A stretch of 64,000 bases of DNA from positions 726,001 to 790,000 of the forward strand of contig NZ_CP092473.1 in assembly GCF_014287515.2 (NCBI RefSeq), given 5' to 3'. Shown piece by piece: positions 51,557 to 61,095 of the stretch. The notes under the pieces are model-generated. The model did not search any database. It saw nothing but the letters and a program-made list of their open reading frames with translations, and was not told the origin of the DNA. The number at the start of each line of letters is the position of its first letter. The first letter of the stretch is position 1. The stretch is from Roseburia rectibacter (GTDB lineage: Bacteria; Bacillota; Clostridia; Lachnospirales; Lachnospiraceae). The translations under genes and the position numbers were made by a program.

Positions 51557-54244
51557 ATGAAATTACCGGAATTAAAGAAAAAATTTACAAAGAAATATGT
51601 GATTCGTATTATCGCAGGTGTGCTGGTTGTCGGAATGGTTGGAACAGGCGTTTCCACAGCAAACGTATTTGCAGCAAAGACCGCACAGGAGAGCACTGAG
51701 AGTACAGAGAGTACCGAAAAAGACAGCAAAAAATCAGATACAAAAGATTCCGATGCTGAGAGCAAATTAAAAGATGCATTAGATGACAGTATCAAATTCA
51801 GCGAGAAAGAGATTGGCAAGGAAGAAACCGTATATGTCCTTGCAGACAGTACCGGAAAAGAGCGCAAAGTGATCGTTTCCGATCATCTGATCAATGATGG
51901 AAATAAAGATACCATCGAAGATGCTTCAGACTTAAAGGACATCGAAAATGTAAAAGGTGATGAGACATTCAAACAGGATGGCAGCAAACTGACCTGGCAG
52001 GCAGACGGCAACGATATCTATTATCAGGGAACCTCCACAAAAGAGACACCGGTATCCCAGACAATTACCTATTCTTTGGATGGTAAGGAAGTAAAGCCGG
52101 AAGAACTTGCAGGAAAATCAGGAAAAGTAACGATCCGTTTTGATTACACCAACAATGAGACGGTAAAAACAAAGATCGACGGAAAAGAGGAAGAAATCTA
52201 TGTCCCATTTGCTGCGATCAGCGGAATGGTATTAGATGACAGCTTTTCTAATGTAAAAGTTACCAATGGTAAAGTAATCTCCGATGGCAAAAATAATATT
52301 GTAGTCGGATATGCACTTCCGGGATTAAAAGAGAGCTTAGATGTGGATGATTCTGATTTTGACGGAGATGTATCGATCCCGGATTACGTGGAAGTAACTG
52401 CAGATGTGGAGAATTTCTCATTAAGCACCACAATGACAGTTGTGATGAATGCAACAAACTTTATCAGCAAAGACGGAGATGCAGATCTTTCTGAAGTTGA
52501 TGATATGTTAGATACTTTAACAGATGCAACAGATCAGTTAAAAGATGGTTCCGGTGAGCTCGCAGACGGTGTAGATACTTTAAAATCCAAGATGGGTGAG
52601 TTTAAAGACGGTGTCGGAACATTAAAGAACGGTATCAAAGATTATACGGATGGAGCTTCTACTTTATCCACAGGAATCGGAACATTAAAGAGTGGTGTGG
52701 ATACCTTAGCAGGAAGTGTACCAACACTGATCAGTGGTGTGGGAACCTTAAAAGATGGTTCAGCAAGTGCAGCAAAAGGAGCATCTTCCTTAAAAGACGG
52801 AGCAGGAACCTTAAAGAAAGGTGCCAAGGATGTATCTACCGGAGCCAATACATTGTCCAAAGGTGCAAGTGATCTTTCCACCGGAGCCAATACACTTTCC
52901 ACCGGAGTGAATGATCTTTCTACCGGAGCAGATACGTTATCCACTGGAGCGTCTGATTTGTCCACTGGAGCAGATACTTTGGCTGCCGGAGCTTCCAGTC
53001 TGAATACAGGTGTCCAGACACTTGCGAAAGGAGTAAAAGATTTAAATACTGCTGTCAACGGCGGTGAAACAACGCTTGCAGGCGGAGCATCTGCAGTCAG
53101 TGCAGGTGTGGATACATTCGTTGGAAAATTGGGAGATATGGCAGCAACTTTACAGACTAAAAAAGATCAGATCAATGCCAATTTACAGGCAAATGGTACA
53201 TCCATTGAAAATGCACAGGCTACGATCGAATCATTAAAGAGCGCACAGTCAAATCTGATGAACGGAATTGCCATGTACAGTGCAAATCCTGCAAGTGCAA
53301 CAGCAATTTTTACGCAGGTGGGACAGGCACTTGGCGGTGTTTCAATCAACAGTGTAAATGATGCAATGACTGTAGCGGTAAGCCTGTCAGACAAGATCGC
53401 AACAATTGGTCAGGCTCAGGGAGCTGTTTCAGCTATCGATGAAGCAGCTAGTCAGATTTCTGATCCGACAACACAGGCACAGCTTACAGCACTTCAGGCT
53501 GGTGCGAAACAGGTGGCAGATGGAGCAGCGCAGGCATCCGGTGCAATCAGTACTATGGCTGGAAAAATGGATGATCTGACTAGTGGTTCTGGTCAGGTGG
53601 CACAGGGAGCAAGTGATCTTGCAACAGGAGCAGGAACCTTAAAGAAAGGAGCAAGTGATCTTGCAACAGGAGCAACCAAGTTAAAGAAGGGTGCCGGAGA
53701 CCTTGCAACAGGAGCAGGAACCTTAAAGAAAGGAGCAGGTGATCTTGCAACAGGAGCAGGTCAGGTGGCAGATGGAGCAACGACTCTGCACAAAGGAGCG
53801 TCTGATCTGTCTGACGGTTTAAATACTTTAGACGGTGGTATCGGACAGTTGAAAGAGAAAGCCGGATCACTTGCAACAGGAGCTGAGCAGTTAAAGAGCG
53901 GCACAGACCAGCTTGCAAGCGGGGCATCCACACTTGTTTCTAATAATGAAAAATTAAACGATGGTGCAGGCACTTTAAGTGATGGAACCGATGCGATCAT
54001 TGATGGTGTGGGAGAGCTTTCTGACGGTGCACATAAACTTGCAGACGGAATCACAGAGTTCAGTGAAGAAGGAATCGACGAAATCATCAATTCTTACAAT
54101 GGAGATATCGAGCCGCTTGTTGACCGTATCCAGGCTGTATTAGATGCCGGTGCTGATTACCAGACTTATACCGATATTGCAGATGGCGTGAACGGAAGTG
54201 TTAAATTTATTATCAAAACGGATGCGGTAAAAGCAGAAGACTAA
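51557..54244 (+). CDS. Exported repeat protein, YhgE-like coiled coil, partner of MMPL
   Basis: 895 residues. N-terminal membrane segment or signal (about 11-34), an acidic linker, a beta-rich domain (about 75-300), then long alpha-helical repeats of 14 residues built on GASDLATGAGTLKK and similar (about 330-500 and about 685-800), interrupted by a helical region. The pattern resembles the coiled-coil part of YhgE/Pip proteins, but the C-terminal TM region of that family is missing. It likely stands outside the membrane and spans the wall. GGAGGA precedes the ATG. Confidence 0.8.
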   Translation: MKLPELKKKFTKKYVIRIIAGVLVVGMVGTGVSTANVFAAKTAQESTESTESTEKDSKKSDTKDSDAESKLKDALDDSIKFSEKEIGKEETVYVLADSTGKERKVIVSDHLINDGNKDTIEDASDLKDIENVKGDETFKQDGSKLTWQADGNDIYYQGTSTKETPVSQTITYSLDGKEVKPEELAGKSGKVTIRFDYTNNETVKTKIDGKEEEIYVPFAAISGMVLDDSFSNVKVTNGKVISDGKNNIVVGYALPGLKESLDVDDSDFDGDVSIPDYVEVTADVENFSLSTTMTVVMNATNFISKDGDADLSEVDDMLDTLTDATDQLKDGSGELADGVDTLKSKMGEFKDGVGTLKNGIKDYTDGASTLSTGIGTLKSGVDTLAGSVPTLISGVGTLKDGSASAAKGASSLKDGAGTLKKGAKDVSTGANTLSKGASDLSTGANTLSTGVNDLSTGADTLSTGASDLSTGADTLAAGASSLNTGVQTLAKGVKDLNTAVNGGETTLAGGASAVSAGVDTFVGKLGDMAATLQTKKDQINANLQANGTSIENAQATIESLKSAQSNLMNGIAMYSANPASATAIFTQVGQALGGVSINSVNDAMTVAVSLSDKIATIGQAQGAVSAIDEAASQISDPTTQAQLTALQAGAKQVADGAAQASGAISTMAGKMDDLTSGSGQVAQGASDLATGAGTLKKGASDLATGATKLKKGAGDLATGAGTLKKGAGDLATGAGQVADGATTLHKGASDLSDGLNTLDGGIGQLKEKAGSLATGAEQLKSGTDQLASGASTLVSNNEKLNDGAGTLSDGTDAIIDGVGELSDGAHKLADGITEFSEEGIDEIINSYNGDIEPLVDRIQAVLDAGADYQTYTDIADGVNGSVKFIIKTDAVKAED

Positions 54245-54268
54245 AGAACCGCTTTTAGGAGGAGTAAG

Positions 54269-54847
54269 ATGAATGCGTTGGAGAATCTGCTGATCATAGC
54301 AGGCATATCGCTGGATATATTTGCAGCCATGGAGTGTCAGGGATCACTGGTAGCAAAGATCGACAAAAAACAGCTTGTCAAACTGTGTGCACTGATTGCT
54401 GCATGGCAGATGGCAGCACTGTTCGTCGGAAGCTACCTGTCAGGACTTTTGTACCGTAACACCATAACGCACAATGAAAAAGTGACCGGGTTTGTCATTG
54501 CAGCAGCCATCTTTTTCTGCCTGGGAGTGCGGCTGGTTGCAAAAGCCATAAAAAATGAGCGGATCATAGAGCACTGTGAGCAGAAACTCGGCTGGAAACA
54601 TCTGCTTGCAATTGCAGCAGTTACCAGTAGTTATACCCTGCTGACGGGTATAGCATTTGGTTTCCTTGGAACAAATCTTCTTGTGATGCTTCTGATGGTT
54701 GCGGGACTTACCATTGCGGTTGTCGTGGCTGGTATCTATACCGGATATCATCTGGGATTTGAGCATAAGACAAAAGCATATATTGCAGGAGCGATACTTC
54801 TGTGGATCGCGGGAATAGACGTTATCGTAAAACATATTTTGCGGTAG
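54269..54847 (+). CDS. MntP-like membrane protein (putative manganese efflux)
   Basis: 192 residues with six TM helices. The start ISLDIFAAMECQGS and later GIAFGFLGTNLLV resemble the two repeats of MntP, each with an Asp or Gly-rich motif. GGAGG lies before the ATG. It closes the TetR-MMPL cluster and has a strong terminator behind it. Transport substrate is inferred from family only. Confidence 0.75.
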   Translation: MNALENLLIIAGISLDIFAAMECQGSLVAKIDKKQLVKLCALIAAWQMAALFVGSYLSGLLYRNTITHNEKVTGFVIAAAIFFCLGVRLVAKAIKNERIIEHCEQKLGWKHLLAIAAVTSSYTLLTGIAFGFLGTNLLVMLLMVAGLTIAVVVAGIYTGYHLGFEHKTKAYIAGAILLWIAGIDVIVKHILR

Positions 54848-54850
54848 GAT

Positions 54851-54904
54851 AAATCCGGTTTTCGGCTGCCAGAAAAATCTGGCGGCTGGGAACCGGATTT
54901 TTTT
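54851..54904 (+). terminator. Intrinsic terminator after the mntP-like gene
   Basis: AAATCCGGTT pairs with AACCGGATTT, with an inner GCTGCCAG / CTGGCGGC stem, followed by seven T. Confidence 0.92.
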
Positions 54905-54961
54905 CGTACGTTGCAACAAGTTTTTTTCTCCGTTATAATGGTAATGTTGGAGGCAGAACAG

Positions 54962-56800
54962 ATGAAAATTTTACTTACGGCGATTAACGCCAAATACATA
55001 CATTCCAATCTTGCTGTGTATAATCTGCGTGCATATGCCGCACATTATGCGAAAGGCATGACGGCTTCAGACACGGTGGAGATCGGAGAATACACGATCA
55101 ATAACCAGATGGAAGATATCTTAGAGGGAATTTATAAGGCAAAACCGGATGTTTTAATGTTTTCCTGCTATATCTGGAATATTGCTTATGTGGAGGAACT
55201 GGCAGAGGAATTTCACAAGCTGCGTCCGGAAGTGCCGATCTGGGTGGGAGGTCCTGAGGTATCCTACGAGACGGAGAGCTTTTTAAGATGCCATCCGCAG
55301 ATTACCGGTGTGATGATCGGGGAAGGGGAAAAGACTTTCTGTGAACTGGCAGAGTATTATGCCGGAGAAATACGAAGCAACAAAGAAGCAAAAGAAATAA
55401 AAGAAATACAGACAATAAAACAAAGTGTAAATCTCGGAGAAATTGCCGGGATCGCATACCGGAATGAAGAAGAAATCGTTTTTACCGCACCGCGTGAGAT
55501 GCTTGATTTAAGCGATATTCCATTTTGTTATGATGAAGCAGGCGATTTTAAAAACCGTATCATTTATTATGAATCAAGCCGTGGATGTCCGTTTTCCTGC
55601 AGTTACTGCCTTTCCTCCGTGGAAAAGCAGCTTCGTTTCCGCAACACGGAACTTGTGAAGAAGGAACTGCAGTTTTTTATTGACCGGGAAGTTCCACAGG
55701 TAAAATTTGTGGACAGGACATTCAACTGCAATCATGCGCATGCGATGGAGATCTGGTCTTACATCAAAGAACATGATAATGGGATCACCAACTTTCATTT
55801 TGAAATTTCGGCAGATCTGTTAAAGGAGGAAGAACTTGCCCTGATCGGTACCATGCGGCCGGGACTGATCCAGTTAGAGATCGGTGTGCAGTCGACAAAT
55901 GGGGCAACGATCAAAGAAATCCACCGTACCATGCAGCTTGAACGGTTAAAGGAAGTTGTGAGAGAGGTTCAGAAACATGAGAACATCCATGAACATTTAG
56001 ATCTGATCGCAGGACTTCCATTTGAAGATTATGATATATTTGCAAAATCTTTTGACGAGATTTATGAACTTCGTCCGAACCAGTTGCAGCTTGGCTTCTT
56101 AAAGGTGTTAAAGGGCTCCTATATGTATGAGCATGCGAAAGAATATGAGATCGCATACCACAGCAGACCGCCTTATGAGGTGCTTAAAACAAAATGGCTG
56201 CCTTATGATGATGTATTAAAGATACGCCAGGTGGAAGAAATGCTTGAAGTGTATTATAACAGCGGGCAGTTTGAAGTTACGATGAAAGTACTCGGAGTTC
56301 TGTTTAAAAGTGCTTTTTTCCTGTTTCAGGATCTTGGGAAATTTTATGAGAAAAAAGGCTACTTTGGCATGAGCCATGCGAGAATCCGGCGTTCGGAAAT
56401 TTTGCTTGAGTTCGTGGAAGAAACATTTTCTGCTGACACGGAGAAGGAAAATCTACAGGAAGTGCAAAATCTTTGTGAGATTTCTGATATTATAAAAGAA
56501 AGCCTGATCTTTGATCTGTATTACCGGGAAAACTGCAAGAGCAGACCGGCATGGGCAAAAGATTTAAGCACATGGAAACAGGTGACGCGGATATACTGTA
56601 AAAATGGAAAGCAGTCCCATGTGGAGTGTTTTTCCTACCGGTTTCCGGATAAAGGAGAGCGTGTATTAAAAGAATTGCCAGAGCGTGCAGAAAAGCCATT
56701 ATATGCACTGTTTGATTATACAGACAGAGATCCTTTAGATCATCAGGCAAAGGTAACATGGATCATGGAGGACGAAAATGCAGGATTATGTAGTAATTGA
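54962..56800 (+). CDS. B12-binding radical SAM protein (DUF4080 type)
   Basis: 612 residues; start at 54962 with TGGAGG upstream. N-terminal cobalamin-binding-like domain (about 1-140; LLTAINAKYIHSNLAVYNLR is the usual opening). Radical SAM core with cluster motif GCPFSCSYC (about 207-215), followed by KFVDRTFNCN and LQLEIGVQSTNG-type strands. The C-terminal DUF4080 region is about 440-612. The substrate is unknown. It overlaps the exonuclease gene by 23 bases. Confidence 0.9.
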   Translation: MKILLTAINAKYIHSNLAVYNLRAYAAHYAKGMTASDTVEIGEYTINNQMEDILEGIYKAKPDVLMFSCYIWNIAYVEELAEEFHKLRPEVPIWVGGPEVSYETESFLRCHPQITGVMIGEGEKTFCELAEYYAGEIRSNKEAKEIKEIQTIKQSVNLGEIAGIAYRNEEEIVFTAPREMLDLSDIPFCYDEAGDFKNRIIYYESSRGCPFSCSYCLSSVEKQLRFRNTELVKKELQFFIDREVPQVKFVDRTFNCNHAHAMEIWSYIKEHDNGITNFHFEISADLLKEEELALIGTMRPGLIQLEIGVQSTNGATIKEIHRTMQLERLKEVVREVQKHENIHEHLDLIAGLPFEDYDIFAKSFDEIYELRPNQLQLGFLKVLKGSYMYEHAKEYEIAYHSRPPYEVLKTKWLPYDDVLKIRQVEEMLEVYYNSGQFEVTMKVLGVLFKSAFFLFQDLGKFYEKKGYFGMSHARIRRSEILLEFVEETFSADTEKENLQEVQNLCEISDIIKESLIFDLYYRENCKSRPAWAKDLSTWKQVTRIYCKNGKQSHVECFSYRFPDKGERVLKELPERAEKPLYALFDYTDRDPLDHQAKVTWIMEDENAGLCSN

Positions 56801-57509
56801 TCTTGAAATGACAGGTCTGAATGTAAAGACCGATCATATTTTAGAAGTGGGGGCAGTCAAAGTCAGAAACCATCATGCCGTCGATCAGTTTGGTGCAATT
56901 TTACGTCAGAATATAAAGATACCGGAAAAAGTAACCGAACTTACCGGAATTACAGAGACGATGGTACAGGAAGGTGCAGAAAAAGAAAATGCCATGAAGC
57001 AGTTTTTTGAATTTATCGGAGATGATATCATCGTTGGGCAGAATGTGATTTTTGACTACGGTTTTTTAAAACAGTGGGCAGTCAACCACAATATGCCGTT
57101 AGAGCGGAATGCGGTCGATACTTTAAAACTTGCACGGAAATTTTTGCCCAGAGAACAGAAAAAAGATCTGGAAAGTCTGTGTGCATATTTTGGGGTAAAA
57201 AGAGAAAATGCACATCGTGCATTTCATGACGCTTACGAAACGTGGCAGGTTTATGAGGCACTCAGGGAACGGTATGAGGAAGAACATGCCGAAGATTTTT
57301 TGCCGAAACCGCTTCTTTATAAGGTAAAAAAGCAGACACCGGCAACGGCACGGCAGATGAAATATTTAAGGGAATATGCAGCACATTATCAGATAAAACT
57401 GCCGGATGATCTTGCAGAGATGACAAGAAGTGAAGCATCAAGACTTACAGATCAGCTTATTGCCAGACATGGAAAGCTGCAGAGGAAAAAATCAGATTTT
57501 AACGGATGA
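56778..57509 (+). CDS. DnaQ-like 3'-5' exonuclease
   Basis: 243 residues. DEDD exonuclease domain: VIDLEMTGLNV (Asp8 and Glu10), NVIFDYGFL, and HRAFHDAYETW (last Asp). A C-terminal tail (about 180-240; ATARQMKYLREYAAHYQIKLP) is extra and may be a small DNA-binding domain. GGAGG precedes the ATG at 56778. The end overlaps the end of the converging gene by 18 bases. Confidence 0.9.
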   Translation: MQDYVVIDLEMTGLNVKTDHILEVGAVKVRNHHAVDQFGAILRQNIKIPEKVTELTGITETMVQEGAEKENAMKQFFEFIGDDIIVGQNVIFDYGFLKQWAVNHNMPLERNAVDTLKLARKFLPREQKKDLESLCAYFGVKRENAHRAFHDAYETWQVYEALRERYEEEHAEDFLPKPLLYKVKKQTPATARQMKYLREYAAHYQIKLPDDLAEMTRSEASRLTDQLIARHGKLQRKKSDFNG

Positions 57510-58112
57510 TTCCTCTGGGAGCATTGCAGTCAGTTTTTCTACGATCGAACGTTTCATCAGGGAGTCAAGCTGTTCTGCAGATGAAAGGAGTTTACGGATC
57601 TGTTCCGTATCACCGGAAGACTGGTAGATCTCAGCTAAAAGCAGATAGTTCTGGCTTAAATCAGAACCAATGCTGATGCCGTATTCTAAAATTGTGCGGG
57701 CTTCATTCGTATGACCGAGTTCTATAAGCTGCCCTGCATAGGCAGTGAGAGCCTGGCAAAGTGTGGTAAAATTCTGCTCGTAGTCAGTCAGGGCAGGGAG
57801 ACTGGCAGTCCCATAGGCGATCTTTAGATCGGTATTGGTCTGCGTGCCCAGATTGACGATCTTTTGTCCGGAAAGAGCCTGCAGAGTTTTTTCATATTTT
57901 TTTAATAAATCATTTTCGTACATACCTATTGGAAATTTATCAAAAGGTATGGTAATATAGGGAAGTCCGCTTAAATCCTTTAAACGGGTGTTGTTTGCAA
58001 TGGATTCTTTTTTCCAGAAACGGTCGGTGGCGCTCTCCTGAGAGCGGATGGAACGTTTGCGGAAAAATGTGAGCAGGCAGGTAACTGCAATAAATAAACC
58101 TAAAAGTGGCAT
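57492..58112 (-). CDS. TPR-like protein with N-terminal membrane helix
   Basis: About 206 residues; start at 58112 (MPLLGLFIAVTCLLTFFRK) with AAAGGAT upstream. One TM helix (about 3-18), then a cytosolic or extracellular helical region with a tetratricopeptide-like stretch (GQLIELGHTNEARTILEYGI through LLLAEIYQSSGDTEQI, about 130-185). No specific family is recognised. Confidence 0.75.
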   Translation of the reverse strand: MPLLGLFIAVTCLLTFFRKRSIRSQESATDRFWKKESIANNTRLKDLSGLPYITIPFDKFPIGMYENDLLKKYEKTLQALSGQKIVNLGTQTNTDLKIAYGTASLPALTDYEQNFTTLCQALTAYAGQLIELGHTNEARTILEYGISIGSDLSQNYLLLAEIYQSSGDTEQIRKLLSSAEQLDSLMKRSIVEKLTAMLPEESSVKI

Positions 58113-58158
58113 GTTAAATCCTTTCCGTGCCGTGTTTTTGAAATGGAGGTACATCGAT

Positions 58159-58263
58159 ATGTATGATTTCAGTAAAAAGAAAAATAAAAAAGTACTTGCA
58201 GCAGTTGTGATCATTCTGGTAGGAACAATGTTACTTACTACTGTACTTGCGGCACTGTTGTAA
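58159..58263 (+). CDS. 34-residue single-helix membrane protein
   Basis: ATG 58159 has TGGAGG 8 bases upstream. The product MYDFSKKKNKKVLAA begins with a basic stretch, then a TM helix (about 13-33), and stops at 58263. The clear ribosome site and position between two genes on opposite strands support it as real. Function unknown. Confidence 0.65.
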   Translation: MYDFSKKKNKKVLAAVVIILVGTMLLTTVLAALL

Positions 58264-58330
58264 TAAATCTGTTCATGTAAAATATACTAAAAACAGGGCA
58301 AACAGTCAAATATATTCGTGGTAATGCATC

Positions 58331-58358
58331 TTGAAAAAGAGGGCAGTTGTGATAAAAT
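58331..58358 (+). promoter_or_regulatory. Promoter of the VanW gene
   Basis: TTGAAA (58331-58336), 16 bp, TAAAAT (58353-58358), 45 bp before the start. Confidence 0.65.
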
Positions 58359-58402
58359 GAACAACAAAGATTCAGTAAAAGCAATAGTTTCAGAGGGAAA
58401 AG

Positions 58403-59947
58403 ATGAAAAAAGCAGGTAAGATATTAACAGCTCTGGGGTTAGCCATGGCATTTGGCTTCGTTATGAATCCGACGCAGGCAAAAGCGGAAGATACAGACCG
58501 TATCGCAGAGGGAGTTTATATTGGCAATATTGATGTTGGCGGCATGACAGAGCAGGAAGCTCTGAGTGCAGTGACTGATTATGTAAATAATGCAGGGGAA
58601 GCAGTATTTACACTGACTGCGGGAGAGCGCAGCACACAGGTGAAAGCATCGGATCTTGCACTTGAGTTTACCGATATGAACGTTGTTTCAGAGGCGATGG
58701 ATGTCGGAAAGAGCGGTAATCTGATCAAAAGATATAAGGATAAAAAAGACCTTGAAAATGGCAATGTTGTCATTGATATGGTGTTGAACGTAGATCATGA
58801 TACGGTTTCTGAGTTACTTGACGAGAAAGCGGATGAGCTTGATCAGAAAGCAGTAGACAACGGACTGGTACGTGAGAACGGTACGTTTAAGATCATTAAA
58901 GGATCACAGGGTGTTGAGATCAATGTGGAAAAGTCGATCGCTGCGATTGAAAATTATGTCAGTGACGGCTGGGACGGACAGGGTGGAAGTATTGAGCTGT
59001 CAGCGGAGATCGTGGAACCTAAGGGAAGTGAAGAAGAGCTTTCTAAGGTAAAAGACCTGCTTGGTGGATTCAATACGAATTACAGTTCTTCCACTCAGAA
59101 CCGCTGTGATAATATTGCAACAGCAGCTGATAAGATCAACGGAACTGTTCTGTATCCGGGAGAAGAGTTTTCTGTATACGAGACGATCGGACCGTTAGAT
59201 GCAGCAAATGGTTATGAATTAGCAGGAGCCTATGAGAACGGACAGACGGTGCAGTCATATGGCGGTGGTGTCTGCCAGGTTTCAACGACTTTATATAATG
59301 CAGTTATATTAGCGGAGCTTGAAGTTACGGAGCGTTCAAACCATTCTATGATCGTTACCTATGTAAAGCCATCTATGGATGCTGCGATCGCAGGTGATTA
59401 TAAGGATTTAAAATTCGTAAATAATCAGGATGTACCGATCTATATTGAAGGATATACTTCCGGGAAAAATGTTTATTTCAATATTTACGGGGAAGAGACA
59501 AGACCTGCAAACCGCAAGGTAACATATGAGAGTGAAGTTGTGTCGGAGCAGGATCCGGGTACACAGTTTGTGGCAACCGGAGATCCGGTAGGAACGATGA
59601 ATGTATCACAGGGAAAACATGTCGGATATGTGGCACAGCTTTGGAAAGTTGTTACAGTAGACGGTGTGGAAGAAAGCCGCGAAGTATTTAATAAGAGTAC
59701 TTACAAAGCATCACCGAAGATCGTCAATGTTGGAACCGCGTCAGAAGATCCGAATGCATCAGCGACGATCGGCGCTGCATTAGCGACCGGTGACGAGGGG
59801 ACTATCTATGCCGCAGTGGCTCAGTTTACGGCAGCGGCATCGACTACACAGGAACAGCCGGCTGAAAACCAGTCTGCAGAGGAGCAGGCAATCGTCGGAG
59901 ACGGACAGGTGGATGTCAGCGGAGATAACGGCGGAAATGGTCAGTAA
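58403..59947 (+). CDS. Exported VanW-family protein
   Basis: 514 residues; GAGGGAAAAG before the ATG. Signal peptide about 1-28 (ending TQAKAEDTD). Two peptidoglycan-binding-like regions (about 34-215, including GVYIGNIDVGGMTEQEA) precede the VanW domain (about 225-360: YPGEEFSVYETIGPLDAANG, YGGGVCQVSTTLYNAVILAE). The C-terminal G5-like part is followed by a Q/A/E-rich tail. It acts outside the cell, probably at the wall; exact role unknown. It is transcribed alone. Confidence 0.88.
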   Translation: MKKAGKILTALGLAMAFGFVMNPTQAKAEDTDRIAEGVYIGNIDVGGMTEQEALSAVTDYVNNAGEAVFTLTAGERSTQVKASDLALEFTDMNVVSEAMDVGKSGNLIKRYKDKKDLENGNVVIDMVLNVDHDTVSELLDEKADELDQKAVDNGLVRENGTFKIIKGSQGVEINVEKSIAAIENYVSDGWDGQGGSIELSAEIVEPKGSEEELSKVKDLLGGFNTNYSSSTQNRCDNIATAADKINGTVLYPGEEFSVYETIGPLDAANGYELAGAYENGQTVQSYGGGVCQVSTTLYNAVILAELEVTERSNHSMIVTYVKPSMDAAIAGDYKDLKFVNNQDVPIYIEGYTSGKNVYFNIYGEETRPANRKVTYESEVVSEQDPGTQFVATGDPVGTMNVSQGKHVGYVAQLWKVVTVDGVEESREVFNKSTYKASPKIVNVGTASEDPNASATIGAALATGDEGTIYAAVAQFTAAASTTQEQPAENQSAEEQAIVGDGQVDVSGDNGGNGQ

Positions 59948-59968
59948 TTTATTATAAGAAACAAAAAG

Positions 59969-59992
59969 AGGCTGCCTCGTAAGAGACAGCCT
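59969..59992 (+). terminator. Hairpin after the VanW gene
   Basis: AGGCTGCCTC pairs with GAGACAGCCT (one mismatch) around a GTAA loop; no T-run follows. Confidence 0.45.
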
Positions 59993-60020
59993 ATAACTAT
60001 AAACAGGAATGGAGTTTGCG

Positions 60021-61007
60021 ATGAAGATTGGAAAAGTACCGGAGAATGTGCTCAAACGCTCCGTATTTAAACAGATACATACCAAAAGACCGGAGGTTGT
60101 CTTAGGCGCCGGTGTGGGAGAGGACTGTGCGGCGGTCAAGCTGGCAGAGGATGAGACACTTGTGATGTCAACAGATCCGATCACAGGAACGGCACAGGAT
60201 ATCGGTACGCTTGCGATCCAGATCACAGCAAATGATCTTGCCAGTGCGGGAGCAGAGCCTGTCGGTGTGCTGCTTACGGTCTTACTTCCACCAGAGGTTG
60301 AGGAACCGGAGTTAAGAGAGATGATGCAGCAGGTAGAGGCAGCATGTGCGAAAGCAGGTGTGCAGGTCATGGGCGGTCATACGGAGATCACTGCAGTTGT
60401 AAATCAGCCGGTCATTTCCGTATGTGGTGTTGGAAAAGTAAAAGACGGATGTGTGATCTCTACCGGCGGGGCAAAACCGGGAATGGATATCCTTGTGACA
60501 AAATGGATCGGGATCGAGGGAACATCCATCATTGCAAAGGAAAAAGAAAAAGAACTGTTAACGAGATTTTCTGCACCATTTGTTGAAAATGCAAAAAAAC
60601 TGGATGTATATTTATCCGTACTTTCAGAGGCTGCAGTCGCCGTTCGGTCTGGCGTTAGTGCTATGCATGACGTCACAGAGGGCGGTATCTTTGGTGCACT
60701 CTGGGAAATGGCAGAAGCATCTGGCGTCGGACTTGAAATCGATTTAAAAAAGATTCCCGTTCGTCAGGAAACAATCGAGATCTGTGAATTTTTCGGAATC
60801 AACCCATATGAACTGATCTCAAGCGGTTCTATGCTGATGGCAGCAGCCGATGGCAATCTGCTGGTAAATGAACTGAAAAAAGCAGGAATACCGGCAACAA
60901 TTATCGGAAAAGCAACAGCCGGAAATGACAGAGTTCTATTAAATGAGGATGAGAGACGGTTTTTAGAACCGCCTAAGACGGACGAATTATATAAGGTAGT
61001 ATCATAA
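60021..61007 (+). CDS. AIR synthase-related protein (HypE-like)
   Basis: About 328 residues of the PurM/HypE/SelD-like fold. The start at 60021 has GGAG upstream; 60009 does not. Motifs: GAGVGEDCAAVKLAE (about 29-43), MSTDPITG, ITANDLASAGAEPVGVLLTVL, QVMGGHTEIT and MHDVTEGGIFGALWEMAEAS. It is not in a hydrogenase operon, so true HypE function is doubtful; thiamine monophosphate kinase-type or an orphan role is possible. Confidence 0.85.
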   Translation: MKIGKVPENVLKRSVFKQIHTKRPEVVLGAGVGEDCAAVKLAEDETLVMSTDPITGTAQDIGTLAIQITANDLASAGAEPVGVLLTVLLPPEVEEPELREMMQQVEAACAKAGVQVMGGHTEITAVVNQPVISVCGVGKVKDGCVISTGGAKPGMDILVTKWIGIEGTSIIAKEKEKELLTRFSAPFVENAKKLDVYLSVLSEAAVAVRSGVSAMHDVTEGGIFGALWEMAEASGVGLEIDLKKIPVRQETIEICEFFGINPYELISSGSMLMAAADGNLLVNELKKAGIPATIIGKATAGNDRVLLNEDERRFLEPPKTDELYKVVS

Positions 61008-61041
61008 CAATAGATTGTGCATTTAGCGGGAAAATCTATTG
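61008..61041. promoter_or_regulatory. Inverted repeat before the Lrp gene
   Basis: CAATAGAT (61008-61015) and ATCTATTG (61034-61041) are exact complements. It could be an Lrp operator or a weak terminator for the gene before it. Confidence 0.35.
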
Positions 61042-61095
61042 TCAGAAATTAAGATAGTGCTCAAAAGAGTACAAATTATGGAGGATAGGATTATC

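Noticed and set aside
52642-53058. Minus-strand frame with V/A/P repeats
   Set aside because: Mirror of the sense 14-residue repeats of the exported protein; a repeat shadow.
52800-53800. Short tandem DNA repeats that might suggest a CRISPR or minisatellite
   Set aside because: Period of 42 bp (and 21-bp variants) stays in frame and encodes heptad-type helices; there are no unique spacers of constant length.
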